From: G963422445 sp963422445
GTDB taxonomy: Bacteria; Pseudomonadota; Alphaproteobacteria; Thalassobaculales; Thalassobaculaceae
DNA length: 64,000 nt
NCBI GenBank assembly: GCA_963422445.2
Contig: OY729512.2
Location: 4,464,001-4,528,000 of the forward strand
Direction: 5' to 3'
This document shows positions 1 through 8,520 of the stretch, one piece after another. A model generated the notes under the pieces. The model was not told the DNA's origin and searched no databases. It was given only the letters and a program-made list of their open reading frames with translations. Numbering within the stretch: position 1 is the stretch's first letter; each line of letters begins with the position of its first letter. The position numbers and the translations under genes were made by a program.

Positions 1-199
1 GTCTGCACCGTTTTCGGGTTGTGGTTTTCTTGTTCAGGCCATCACCGGACGGCGGCTTGCTGGTGGTGGTGGTCGAGCATCGCACTGCGCTCAAATGCGG
101 CGATGCAGTCCCGCAAGGCCATGGTCTCCCGCTCTAGACCGATCTTGTCCTGCTCAACCCAAGTTGGCACTTTGTGGCTTGAAGTTCGCCATAACACAT

Positions 200-595
200 T
201 AATTCTGCGTAAAAGTAATTTTCGACCCGGCACACATGGCTCCATTTTCGACGATTTTGTTATTCCAGCACCCGAGTTCTCCAGCGGTGCAGTTGTGGCT
301 CCCATCTGCGGCACGGACGATCCGCGCAACTTCGGGGTAGGGCCGTACATCCTTAGCGGTTGGCGATTGTCGATCCAGCGGTCCGGCAGATCGTGATGGT
401 GATGCGCAACCAGCTGCGGAGGCGATTGCGGATCGACTCCGCAGCTGAGGGTGATGCCAGCGGCCTTGAGGCGGGTGCGGAGCAGGTGCATGGCGTGAAA
501 GGCGAGGAACAGGTGCCCGCAATACGGCCGTCTTTCTGATGCCAGATCGGGTGCAGGCCGAGCTCCGACACGAGAGATCGGAAGGTGGCCTGCAT
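200..595 (-). pseudogene. Degenerate IS4-superfamily transposase C-terminus
   Basis: Three minus-strand frames each carry a piece of one protein. It begins with MQATFRSLVSELGLHPIWHQ near 595, continues as MHLLRTRLKAAGITL near 490, then as IRNRLRSWLRITITI near 430, and ends with VRPYPEVARIVRAAD near 340. In order these match the C-terminal part of IS4/IS1634-type transposases (an 'xATFRSLKSELGLRPxxHQ' block followed by a helix and a short beta segment). At least three frameshifts separate the pieces and the N-terminal catalytic part is absent, so this is a dead remnant. The assignment rests on remembered family motifs; no terminal repeats were found. Confidence 0.55.
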
Positions 596-904
596 GTCAA
601 TCTACCTTTAACATGTGACACTCACAAATGTTGTCAGATCGGCGACGTCAACCGTGCTCACAGGGTTAACCTTAAATCGCTCCCACCAGTACAGGATTCG
701 TCCAGATGACGGATTGGAGTCCGGTTTCAGCAATGCGCCCCCTTGGTCGCACGGAGCGCAATCAGAAATGAACTCCCAAATAAGATATTGTCCCGGCCCG
801 CATCACGACTTCGTTTTCGGCAACAACAGGCGATCACAATACCGACTTTGATTTTCGGCAGGATCATGTTATGCTCACTGGCAGTCGCAGACTGGAGTTG
901 AACG

Positions 905-1267
905 ATGCCCGACGGGATTACAGAATCCACGCTATCCGGAACCGAGCCGTTCGGCCTGACGGACCGAGCCGCCCAACGCATCGCTGTGATGCTGGCCGAT
1001 GAAAGCGAAGGCAACGCCATGCGCGTAGCGGTCGAGGGTGGAGGATGTTCCGGATTCCAGTATGTGTTCGGCTTTGACAACACGCGCAGCGACGATGACA
1101 TCGTCTTCGAAAACGACGGAGTCGCGGTGGTCATTGATTCGGTTTCGCTGGATCTCGTGCGCGGCGGAAAACTGGACTATGTCGAGGAACTGATCGGTTC
1201 GTATTTTCAGGTGGTCAACCCCAACGCCGCGTCGTCCTGCGGCTGTGGCACTTCGTTTTCATTGTAG
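905..1267 (+). CDS. erpA: Iron-sulfur cluster insertion protein ErpA (HesB/IscA family)
   Basis: This 120-residue protein belongs to the A-type Fe-S carrier family, which passes Fe-S clusters to apo-enzymes in the cytoplasm. The three family cysteines are present: C48 in a GGGCSGF motif, and C112 and C114 in the C-terminal SCGCGTSF motif. The length is usual for ErpA. The start at 905 is supported by GGAG about 8 nt upstream. It is followed directly by xthA, a neighbourhood seen often in alphaproteobacteria. ErpA and IscA are hard to tell apart by sequence alone; ErpA is the likelier name because no isc/suf genes are nearby. Confidence 0.88.
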   Translation: MPDGITESTLSGTEPFGLTDRAAQRIAVMLADESEGNAMRVAVEGGGCSGFQYVFGFDNTRSDDDIVFENDGVAVVIDSVSLDLVRGGKLDYVEELIGSYFQVVNPNAASSCGCGTSFSL

Positions 1268-1280
1268 TCCCGCGATACTC

Positions 1281-2051
1281 ATGAAAATTGCAACCTGGAA
1301 CGTCAACTCGGTCAAGGCCCGCCTCCCGAACATCCTGGAATGGCTGGTCGAGGCAGCGCCGGATGCCGTTCTACTGCAGGAAATCAAATGCGTCGACGAG
1401 GCGTTCCCGAATATGGAGATCGAGGATCTCGGCTACAATATCGAAGTCCACGGACAGAAAAGTTATAACGGGGTTGCGCTTCTCTCCAAGCGCCCGATCG
1501 AAGATGTCTCCTGCGGCTTGCCCGGTGATGACGGCGACGATCAGGCCCGGTACCTGGAAGCCACTGTCGACGGCGTGCGAGTCGCCTCGATCTATCTGCC
1601 AAACGGCAACCCAATCGACAGTGGGAAATTTCACTACAAGCTGTCCTGGATGGACCGTTTGACAGCTCATTCCGCGAAACTGCTCGATTACGAAATGCCA
1701 GTCGTCCTTGCCGGCGACTACAACGTCATCCCACAAGACGAAGACGCGCACGATCCGGCCGACTACGTGAATGACGCCCTGTACCAGATCGAAACCCGCA
1801 TGCGGTTCCGGAGCCTGCTCAATCTGGGTTACACCGACGCCTACCGCATCCACAACACGGAACCGCACTGCTTCAGTTACTGGGACTATACAGGCGGCTC
1901 CTGGCAAAAAGACGAAGGCATCCGTATCGACCACCTTCTGGTTTCGCCACAGGCAGCTGACCGGGTCACCGGCTCCGGTATCGACAAGCGACCGCGGGGA
2001 CGGACAAGGCCGTCGGACCACACCCCGGTCTGGATTGAACTTCGCGAATAA
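1281..2051 (+). CDS. xthA: Exodeoxyribonuclease III
   Basis: This 256-residue protein is a member of the exonuclease III / AP-endonuclease family, which cuts at abasic sites and removes 3' blocking groups in base-excision repair. Motifs in order are WNVNSVKARL at the N-terminus, LQEIKC (metal-binding Glu), NGVALLSK, GDYNVIP (catalytic Asp/Asn), RIDHLLVS and the terminal RPSDHTPVW with the catalytic Asp-His pair. A longer reading from 1245 overlaps the end of erpA and adds 12 unconserved residues. The family N-terminus (MKIATWNVNS) begins at 1281, so that start was chosen. It lies 13 nt after erpA and is probably cotranscribed. Confidence 0.93.
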   Translation: MKIATWNVNSVKARLPNILEWLVEAAPDAVLLQEIKCVDEAFPNMEIEDLGYNIEVHGQKSYNGVALLSKRPIEDVSCGLPGDDGDDQARYLEATVDGVRVASIYLPNGNPIDSGKFHYKLSWMDRLTAHSAKLLDYEMPVVLAGDYNVIPQDEDAHDPADYVNDALYQIETRMRFRSLLNLGYTDAYRIHNTEPHCFSYWDYTGGSWQKDEGIRIDHLLVSPQAADRVTGSGIDKRPRGRTRPSDHTPVWIELRE

Positions 2052-2075
2052 TCCAGCCGGTTCCAGTCCGTCCCT

Positions 2076-2273
2076 CTATTGCGTCAACCCGACCGCCGCA
2101 CACATGGTTAGCCAGACCTGTTGAAGAACGACCGCGGCCTTCACGAAAGGCAACACCAACAATGCGGCGCCGGCAAACAGAACGAGGCCGATCCACTCGG
2201 TACGAGCCGAGAGAAGTCGTTTCCGTTCCACCAGTGTCTTCGCCTGCGGATGTTTTTCCCGACGGTTGATCAT
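2076..2273 (-). CDS. Small membrane protein of unknown function
   Basis: This is a 65-residue reading frame with a basic N-terminus (NRREKHPQAKTLVERKR) followed by one long or two short hydrophobic segments (about residues 27-58, including GLVLFAGAALLVLPFVKAA). It lies between the converging xthA and ilvD genes, downstream of ilvD on the same strand. The alternation of a charged head and a hydrophobic stretch looks like a real small membrane protein. I do not recognise the family, and it could be a chance frame. Confidence 0.4.
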   Translation of the reverse strand: MINRREKHPQAKTLVERKRLLSARTEWIGLVLFAGAALLVLPFVKAAVVLQQVWLTMCAAVGLTQ

Positions 2274-2468
2274 TTACACGAGTCTTCCGTCCATTCTTCC
2301 TTCCAATGATGCAGATCCCTGCAGGGCCAAGCTAAACATCGTCAATCTGGGAGTGGGTTTCTCTCTGCTTCGTCCCATCCCGCCGTTACGAGATCCGGCC
2401 CGAACCCTGTGCTGTTCCAGCGGATCCGGGATCTGCACGCCGCCTCCGGTCAACCATGCCGCGCCAAC

Positions 2469-4187
2469 CTACAAGTCGGCATAAACATGGGTCTCGGCTT
2501 GTGCGCCTTGATGGGTCACCGCACCCTTTTCGGCCGAACCGACGGTTTGGGCGTATTTCCATATGACCCCTGACTGATATTCATGGTCGCGCGGTTTCCA
2601 GTCCTTGCGGCGGCCTTCGAGCTCGGCGTCCGACAGATCGACATCGATGCTGCCGTTTACCGCATCTATCGTGATCCGGTCGCCGTCCTTCAGAAGACCG
2701 ATCGGACCGCCGACCGCAGCTTCGGGGCCAACATGGCCAACGCAAAAACCGCGGGTTGCACCGGAAAACCGTCCATCGGTGATCAGCGCGACCGTGTCAC
2801 CGACACCCTGTCCGTAGAGTGCGGCCGTTGTCGCCAGCATTTCGCGCATGCCGGGACCACCCTTCGGGCCTTCATAGCGGATCACGAAAACATCGCCAGG
2901 CTTGTAGTGGCGGGCCTCGACTGCGGCGAAAGCATCCTCCTCGCAATCGAAGCACAACGCGCTTCCGGTGAATTTGAGGGTTTCCATGCCGGCCACCTTC
3001 ACGATCGCCCCCTCGGGCGCAAGATTGCCGCGCAGACCGACAACGCCTCCTGTCGGCGAGAGCGGTTTGCTGGTGGGATAGACAACATCCTGATCAGTCG
3101 GAAACACGGTATCGGCCAGATTCTCGGCGATGGTCTTGCCGGTGACAGTGATGCAGTCGCCATGCAGATAGCCGCCATCGAGCAATGCCTTCATCAAGAC
3201 CGGCACCCCGCCGATCTCGTACATATCTTTGGCGACGTACCTGCCGCCGGGCTTGAGATCGGCGATATACGGGGTTCGCTTGAAGATGTCGGCGACGGCA
3301 TGGAGATCGAAATCGATCCCGCATTCGTTGGCGAGAGCCGGCAAATGCAGACCGGCATTGGTCGAACCGCCGGAGGCGGCGACGACTACCGCAGCGTTTT
3401 CGAAGGCCTTACGGGTCAGGATGTCGCGGGGTCTGAGATTGGCCTCGATCAGTTTCATGACAGCCTTGCCCGAAGCTACCGCATAGGCATCGCGGCTTTC
3501 GTATGGCGCCGGCGCACCCGCCGAGCCGGGCAATGCAAGGCCAATGGCCTCCGACACGCAGGCCATCGTATTGGCCGTAAACTGGCCGCCGCAGGCGCCA
3601 GCGCTCGGACAGGCGACACATTCGAGTTCGTGCAGATCCTCATCGCTCATGGTCCCGGCTGAATGGGCCCCGACCGCCTCGAAAAGGCTCTGGACGGTTA
3701 CATCCTCACCGCGGAACCGGCCCGGCAAGATCGAGCCGCCATACATGAACACCGCCGGGACATTCAGCCGCGCCATTGCCATCATCATACCTGGCAGCGA
3801 TTTGTCGCAACCGGCAAGCGTTACCATGCCGTCGTAACAATGACCACGCATGGTCAGTTCGACGGAATCAGCGATCACCTCGCGACTGACCAGCGACGAC
3901 TTCATACCCGCATGGCCCATCGCGATCCCGTCGGTCACTGTGATGGTGGTGAATTCCCGTGGTGTCCCTTTTTCGCCCTTGACTCCGATCTTGACCGCCT
4001 GAGCCTGGCGCGACAGTGCGATATTGCACGGTGCGGCCTCGTTCCAGGCCGTCGCAACTCCAACAAGAGGCTGGTTGATCTCTTCTTCGGTCAGGCCCAT
4101 CGCATAGAGATAGGAGCGATGCGGCGCCCGTTCCGGCCCGATGGTGACATGACGGCTTGGCAGCCTCGATTTGTCATAGGCGTTCAT
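2469..4187 (-). CDS. ilvD: Dihydroxy-acid dehydratase
   Basis: IlvD dehydrates 2,3-dihydroxy-acids to 2-keto acids in valine, isoleucine and pantothenate synthesis. The 572-residue length is typical of the ~570-residue form. The cysteines expected to bind the Fe-S cluster are visible: C54 (APCN), C127 (AGCDKS) and C199 (GACGGQF). ESRDAYAVASG and the C-terminal TDGRFSGATRGFCVGH block, which holds catalytic residues, are also present. The start is preceded by a GGGGGAA purine run. It lies 129 bp downstream of the nucleoside hydrolase gene on the same strand, with no obvious functional link. Long open frames on the opposite strand are GC-driven shadows. Confidence 0.95.
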   Translation of the reverse strand: MNAYDKSRLPSRHVTIGPERAPHRSYLYAMGLTEEEINQPLVGVATAWNEAAPCNIALSRQAQAVKIGVKGEKGTPREFTTITVTDGIAMGHAGMKSSLVSREVIADSVELTMRGHCYDGMVTLAGCDKSLPGMMMAMARLNVPAVFMYGGSILPGRFRGEDVTVQSLFEAVGAHSAGTMSDEDLHELECVACPSAGACGGQFTANTMACVSEAIGLALPGSAGAPAPYESRDAYAVASGKAVMKLIEANLRPRDILTRKAFENAAVVVAASGGSTNAGLHLPALANECGIDFDLHAVADIFKRTPYIADLKPGGRYVAKDMYEIGGVPVLMKALLDGGYLHGDCITVTGKTIAENLADTVFPTDQDVVYPTSKPLSPTGGVVGLRGNLAPEGAIVKVAGMETLKFTGSALCFDCEEDAFAAVEARHYKPGDVFVIRYEGPKGGPGMREMLATTAALYGQGVGDTVALITDGRFSGATRGFCVGHVGPEAAVGGPIGLLKDGDRITIDAVNGSIDVDLSDAELEGRRKDWKPRDHEYQSGVIWKYAQTVGSAEKGAVTHQGAQAETHVYADL

Positions 4188-4316
4188 GAATTCCCCCGTT
4201 CAGATCGTTGCCCCGACCTTCCGGCCGTCGGCCGTAAACGCATTGGATTACGATGCAGTTTTGCCATGCGCGCCAAAATATCGCAATGCACCGCGCGGAA
4301 CCGGACGTGGGGACGA

Positions 4317-5270
4317 TCATGCGGCCGGGTTGACCGGATAACGCGCCAGTCTCTGGTAAAGAAAATCCAGAAAGCGATCGGCGTCAGCTTCGAAACCGAC
4401 CAGTACATTCGCCTTTGGGGCGTCACGGACAACTTCACTGCGGCCAGCCCGCGGTCCTTCCTCGGTTACGATTCTGACTTCGCATGGCGTCAACCGAAAA
4501 CATTCAGGCGAAAGCAGGTGTCCGATCGCGAGCACATCGTGCAGAGCGCCGCCAAACTCCTTGTAAAAAGACAACATTCCGGCAGCGGCCTGGGCCACCG
4601 GCGACTTGAGATCCGCGATCCGATCCAACCACAACGCGTCAACGCAGACCTGCCGCGTGATATCGAGGCCGTACATGACGATTGGCGCGCCGCTTCCCAT
4701 CACGATATGGGCTGCGTGGGGATCAACGTGGAAGTTGAACTCGGCATGCGACGTGACATTGCCAGCACCCGCGGCCCCGCCCATGACGATGATCTCGCGA
4801 ACCTCGCTGGCAAAAGCCGGACGCTGGACCACAACACAGGCAATATTGGTCAGAGGACCGACGGCCACCACGGTGATTTCTCCCGGTGCGGCAGCAACGG
4901 TATCGCGCAACATGTCAACGGCATGCGCGCTGGCGCATGCCGCCTCGGGCGGCGGCAGATCGACCCCCGCGAGCCCTGTGTCGCCATGAACATGATCTGC
5001 GACAATGAGCGGCCGCAACAGCGGCCGCGGGCAACCGGCATGGACCGGAACTGCGGACACGCCGCAAAGATCGCGGAGGCGACGCGCATTCACCTCCGTC
5101 ATATCCAGCGGCACATTGCCGGCGACGGCCGTTATGCCGAGAATTTCGAGCTCATCGGGACTTGCGAACGCCAGCATCAAAGCGATTGCGTCATCGATCC
5201 CCGGATCACAATCAACGATGATCTTTCGCCGTTTTTCCGTCCCCGACCCGAATTGCCCCTCTGTCCACAT
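4317..5270 (-). CDS. Nucleoside hydrolase (IUNH family)
   Basis: This 317-residue protein of the inosine/uridine-preferring nucleoside hydrolase family splits ribonucleosides into base and ribose. The calcium-binding N-terminal signature DCDPGIDDA is present (D20, D22, D26, D27), followed by VAGNV, VHGDTGLAG, the VVAVGPLTN block and FNFHVDPHAA with the ribose-binding Asn. The ATG is preceded by AGGAAGGA, a strong ribosome-binding site. Substrate preference (purine, pyrimidine or queuosine-type) cannot be told from the sequence. It may share a transcript with ilvD. Confidence 0.9.
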   Translation of the reverse strand: MWTEGQFGSGTEKRRKIIVDCDPGIDDAIALMLAFASPDELEILGITAVAGNVPLDMTEVNARRLRDLCGVSAVPVHAGCPRPLLRPLIVADHVHGDTGLAGVDLPPPEAACASAHAVDMLRDTVAAAPGEITVVAVGPLTNIACVVVQRPAFASEVREIIVMGGAAGAGNVTSHAEFNFHVDPHAAHIVMGSGAPIVMYGLDITRQVCVDALWLDRIADLKSPVAQAAAGMLSFYKEFGGALHDVLAIGHLLSPECFRLTPCEVRIVTEEGPRAGRSEVVRDAPKANVLVGFEADADRFLDFLYQRLARYPVNPAA

Positions 5271-5544
5271 TGTCCTTCCTCATTTCATGGCTGGCACCCT
5301 GGCGCCCAATTCAAGGCAGTGCCATTCGAACCGAACCGTAGTCGGAACTTCCGTGAACATTCGGAAACATTCCAGACTACCTCTGGCGACGTCTCGTGAC
5401 AAACACGCCGCTGCGTTCTCTCCGCTATAACCCGCGCGGTGGATCAGGATTTGCAAAAAAATCCGAGCCACTCGAAAATAACCGGATTCACATCTCGGGG
5501 CTGCCCGAAACCCGAACCCGGGATCGAGCGACAGGAGAGAGAAC

Positions 5545-6303
5545 ATGGCCAGATTCAGCGGGAAAGTGGCACTGATCAGCGGCGGTGCGCGGGGGCAAGG
5601 TGCGGCCGAAACACGGGCCTTCGCCGCCGAAGGCGCAAAGGTCGTGTTCGGCGACATCCGCAACGAAGACGGCACCGGACTGGAGGCGGAGATCCTGACG
5701 GCAGGCGGTGATGCGGTCTACTATCATCTTGATGTGACCCGGGAGGCGGATTGGCAGGGCGCGGTTGCGACTACAATCAACCGGTACGGCGGCCTCGATA
5801 TTCTGGTCAACAATGCCGGAATCGTGATTCCCCGCGTTGCGATCGAAAACCGGACCCTGGAAGAGTGGGATCGGGTCCAGGCGGTCAATGCCCGCGGCGT
5901 GTTCCTGGGCACAAAGCACGCGATCCCCGCGATGCGCCAGCGTGGTGGTGGTTCGATCATCAATATCGTTTCGGTTGCCGGAATCGGCCAGGCAACACAT
6001 CAGGAACCGGCTTACGCCGCCAGCAAGGGCGCCGTGCGGGTCTTCAGCAAGGTCACGGCAGCCCAACATGCCGGTGACGGAATCCGCTGTAACGCCATTT
6101 TTCCCGGTCCGATCGATACCGACATGGTGCGTTCCGCGATGTCCGATCCCGCGGTTCTTGCCGAACGGCTGACGCGGGTTGCAATGAAACGATTGGGAAC
6201 GATTGACGAGATCGTGTCGGCGGTCCTGTTTCTCGCGTCGGATGAAGCATCCTACATGACTGGCGGCGAAATGGTCATCGACGGCGGCGCGACCAGTATG
6301 TAA
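5545..6303 (+). CDS. Short-chain dehydrogenase/reductase (classical SDR)
   Basis: A 252-residue classical SDR with an NAD(P)-binding Rossmann fold. The glycine motif GGARGQG lies at residues 13-19, NNAG at 89-92, and the catalytic Ser143, Tyr157 and Lys161 are in the expected YxxxK arrangement. An acidic residue after beta-2 (FGDIRN, D37) suggests preference for NAD. The C-terminus MTGGEMVIDGG is typical. The start has AGGAGAGA upstream. It is divergent from the nucleoside hydrolase across a 274-bp intergenic region. The substrate is unknown. Confidence 0.9.
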   Translation: MARFSGKVALISGGARGQGAAETRAFAAEGAKVVFGDIRNEDGTGLEAEILTAGGDAVYYHLDVTREADWQGAVATTINRYGGLDILVNNAGIVIPRVAIENRTLEEWDRVQAVNARGVFLGTKHAIPAMRQRGGGSIINIVSVAGIGQATHQEPAYAASKGAVRVFSKVTAAQHAGDGIRCNAIFPGPIDTDMVRSAMSDPAVLAERLTRVAMKRLGTIDEIVSAVLFLASDEASYMTGGEMVIDGGATSM

Positions 6304-6573
6304 CGTCTTCACGTGCACGACAGATGCCGTCCGATGGGCGCATTTCGACATTTGCAGTTGTCATCGATGTTCTGCTTGCGATCGAGACGATAAACGGTCT
6401 CGATCTGCCGGGGACCGTTCGCTCGTTGACCGGTTCCACATGTCTTCGCCAGTATCGAAGCTTCAGGACAAATGCTGGCCAGGTTCTGCCTGGCACGAGC
6501 GTCCACGCGCTTGACCATCGTTTGAAAAATCACTTTCCAAATCGCCAAATGGCGTCTCTTCACCACGACACCA

Positions 6574-8169
6574 TCAGATCTCGTCGCTATAGGCGTAGTC
6601 CCGATCGAGGCGCTCGGACATGGTGCGCGCGTAAGGTGCGGCTTCGGCAATCAACGCCAGGAGATAGTTGTCATTCTGCGGTAAACCGGCAAGACTCGCC
6701 AATATCCGCGCCTGATCGAGCGCCGGCCCTTCCGGCGGCAAGACCGGGTCTGGCAGAGCCGGTGTCCCGTATTCCGGTGACGAACTGCACTCGATCTTCG
6801 GCCGGCGCTGCCGCCATTCGGTGGCTTCCTCGAAAGCCTGACCCGCCGCGAGCACCACACGATCATGAAACGGCGCAGCCGCCAACTGGACACCGAGTGG
6901 CAGACCTTCCCTGGAAAACCCACCGGTCAGCGTCAACGCCGGTCCGCCAGTGACGTCGAACGGCGTCGTAATACTAGGAAGGCGCCAGAAACTGGCGGTG
7001 TCATGAGCGTCAAGCCTCGGGGCCGATCCAGTGGCCGAAGGCGCGATCAACACATCAAAACACTCGTAAACCGGCTCCATCGCCTTCAACAGTTGGCGCC
7101 ATCGCCGATGCGCGGCAACATAATCCTGTGCCGTGTAACAGACGGAACCGAGCACACGGGACAGGAAGTCCTGCCCGAAGTCGCGCGGGCGGGTCTGCAA
7201 ATTGCGACGATGGACGTTAAACAGTTCGCTCTCCGCAATCGTGATCTTTACATCGTACCAGTCCTGCACGGGCGGCATACACGCAGTCCCCACCTCGGCT
7301 CCCAGACCGCGGAACACCTCGGCCATTTGTTCACAGGCCGCGACCATGTCCGGAGTCACGGCAAGGTCTTCCTCCCAGAAATGACGCAACAAGCCAATCC
7401 GCAATCCGGTCATGGAAACCGGCGCGGCTTCCTGCGGTCTTCCGGTAGAGCGTGGATCTTGAAAGTCATACCCGGCGAGTACGTCATGGAGTATCGCACA
7501 ATCTTCGGCCGTCCACGCCAATGGACCGCAATGATCGAAGGTAAACGAGTTGGGAATTACGCCACGTCGGCTGACCAGGCCGTAGCTCGGCATCAGCCCG
7601 GCAACACCGGATAACGCGGCCGGCCCGCGGATCGAACCGCCGGTATCGGTCCCGAGGGCACCGAGACACAAACCCGCCGCCACCGCGGCACCGGAACCGG
7701 ATGAAGAACCACCAGTGAAATGATCGACATTCCAGGGATTGCGGGCTGGTGGCCAGGGCAGGTCGAAACTGGGGCCACCATGCGCGTACTCGTGTGTTGT
7801 CAGTTTGCCGATAATGATCGCTCCGGCTGCCTTCAGCCGGCGCACCGTCTCGGCATCCCGACCCGGTATTCGGTCGAGACCGGTCTTCGATCCTCCGGCC
7901 GTCAAGATACCGGCAGTATCGTAGATATCCTTCAGGCCAATGGTCACACCGTGCAAAGGGCCGCGATAGCGTCCGGCGGCAATTTCGGCATCCGCCGCTT
8001 TCGCGTCATCGACGGCGCTGTCGGCCATGACGGTCACAAACGCATTGAGATGCGGGTCACAGGCTTCGATGCGCCGAAGAGTTGCCTGAACCAGATCAAG
8101 CACTGACAGTTGCCGCATCGCGATCATGCGCGCGGCCCCAGCAAGCGTGAGATTCGCAAGATCAACCAT
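6574..8169 (-). CDS. Amidase-signature family hydrolase
   Basis: A 531-residue amidase-signature enzyme. The Ser-cisSer-Lys machinery is intact: Lys80 (IGLKDIYDT), the GGSSSGSG loop at 153-160 and the nucleophile Ser179 in GTDTGGSIR. These enzymes hydrolyse amide bonds; GatA and many catabolic amidases share the fold. No gatB or gatC is near, so a catabolic or detoxifying amidase is likelier than Glu-tRNA amidotransferase. The frame stays open upstream to 8298, but the conserved N-terminus and an AGGAAAGGA ribosome-binding site fix the start at 8169. Confidence 0.88.
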   Translation of the reverse strand: MVDLANLTLAGAARMIAMRQLSVLDLVQATLRRIEACDPHLNAFVTVMADSAVDDAKAADAEIAAGRYRGPLHGVTIGLKDIYDTAGILTAGGSKTGLDRIPGRDAETVRRLKAAGAIIIGKLTTHEYAHGGPSFDLPWPPARNPWNVDHFTGGSSSGSGAAVAAGLCLGALGTDTGGSIRGPAALSGVAGLMPSYGLVSRRGVIPNSFTFDHCGPLAWTAEDCAILHDVLAGYDFQDPRSTGRPQEAAPVSMTGLRIGLLRHFWEEDLAVTPDMVAACEQMAEVFRGLGAEVGTACMPPVQDWYDVKITIAESELFNVHRRNLQTRPRDFGQDFLSRVLGSVCYTAQDYVAAHRRWRQLLKAMEPVYECFDVLIAPSATGSAPRLDAHDTASFWRLPSITTPFDVTGGPALTLTGGFSREGLPLGVQLAAAPFHDRVVLAAGQAFEEATEWRQRRPKIECSSSPEYGTPALPDPVLPPEGPALDQARILASLAGLPQNDNYLLALIAEAAPYARTMSERLDRDYAYSDEI

Positions 8170-8520
8170 GACTCGAGTCCTTTCCTGACGGCGCGCTGCC
8201 GGTAGGGCCATTCTGACCACAACAAGCCGCGCCCGGGAGTCCCGGCAACAAACAGACCTGCATGCGCCGGACCTGTCATATGCCTGATAGCAGAACAAGC
8301 CGAAACACGGCCATACCTAGAAGCCTGATGCATTCACCACCATACCGGATCCTGTTCCGGCAGGGACGCAAGACGCTTCGCGGCCCCCTCGCCGCCCGCC
8401 GCATCGGTTGCGCTGCCGATCCGGATTCGTGCACCATTATACTGTCTGCGCCCGTTGACGCCGCTCCCCACGCCGTGGCATCCGGACATTTGGCCCTGAT
8501 GAACCACGGGACGATATAGC
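8170..8520. other. Intergenic region, no gene seen
   Basis: This stretch of 351 bp lies between the amidase start and the end of valS, both on the minus strand. Short frames here have no recognisable motif. It probably holds the amidase promoter and the end of the valS transcript. Confidence 0.5.

Noticed and set aside
2583..5399. Long plus-strand open frames opposite ilvD and the nucleoside hydrolase
   Set aside because: They are shadows caused by high GC in the third codon position. The minus-strand proteins have clear family motifs; the plus-strand ones do not.
6574..8169. GatA subunit of Glu-tRNA(Gln) amidotransferase
   Set aside because: No gatB or gatC is nearby, and amidase-signature motifs alone do not support that role.
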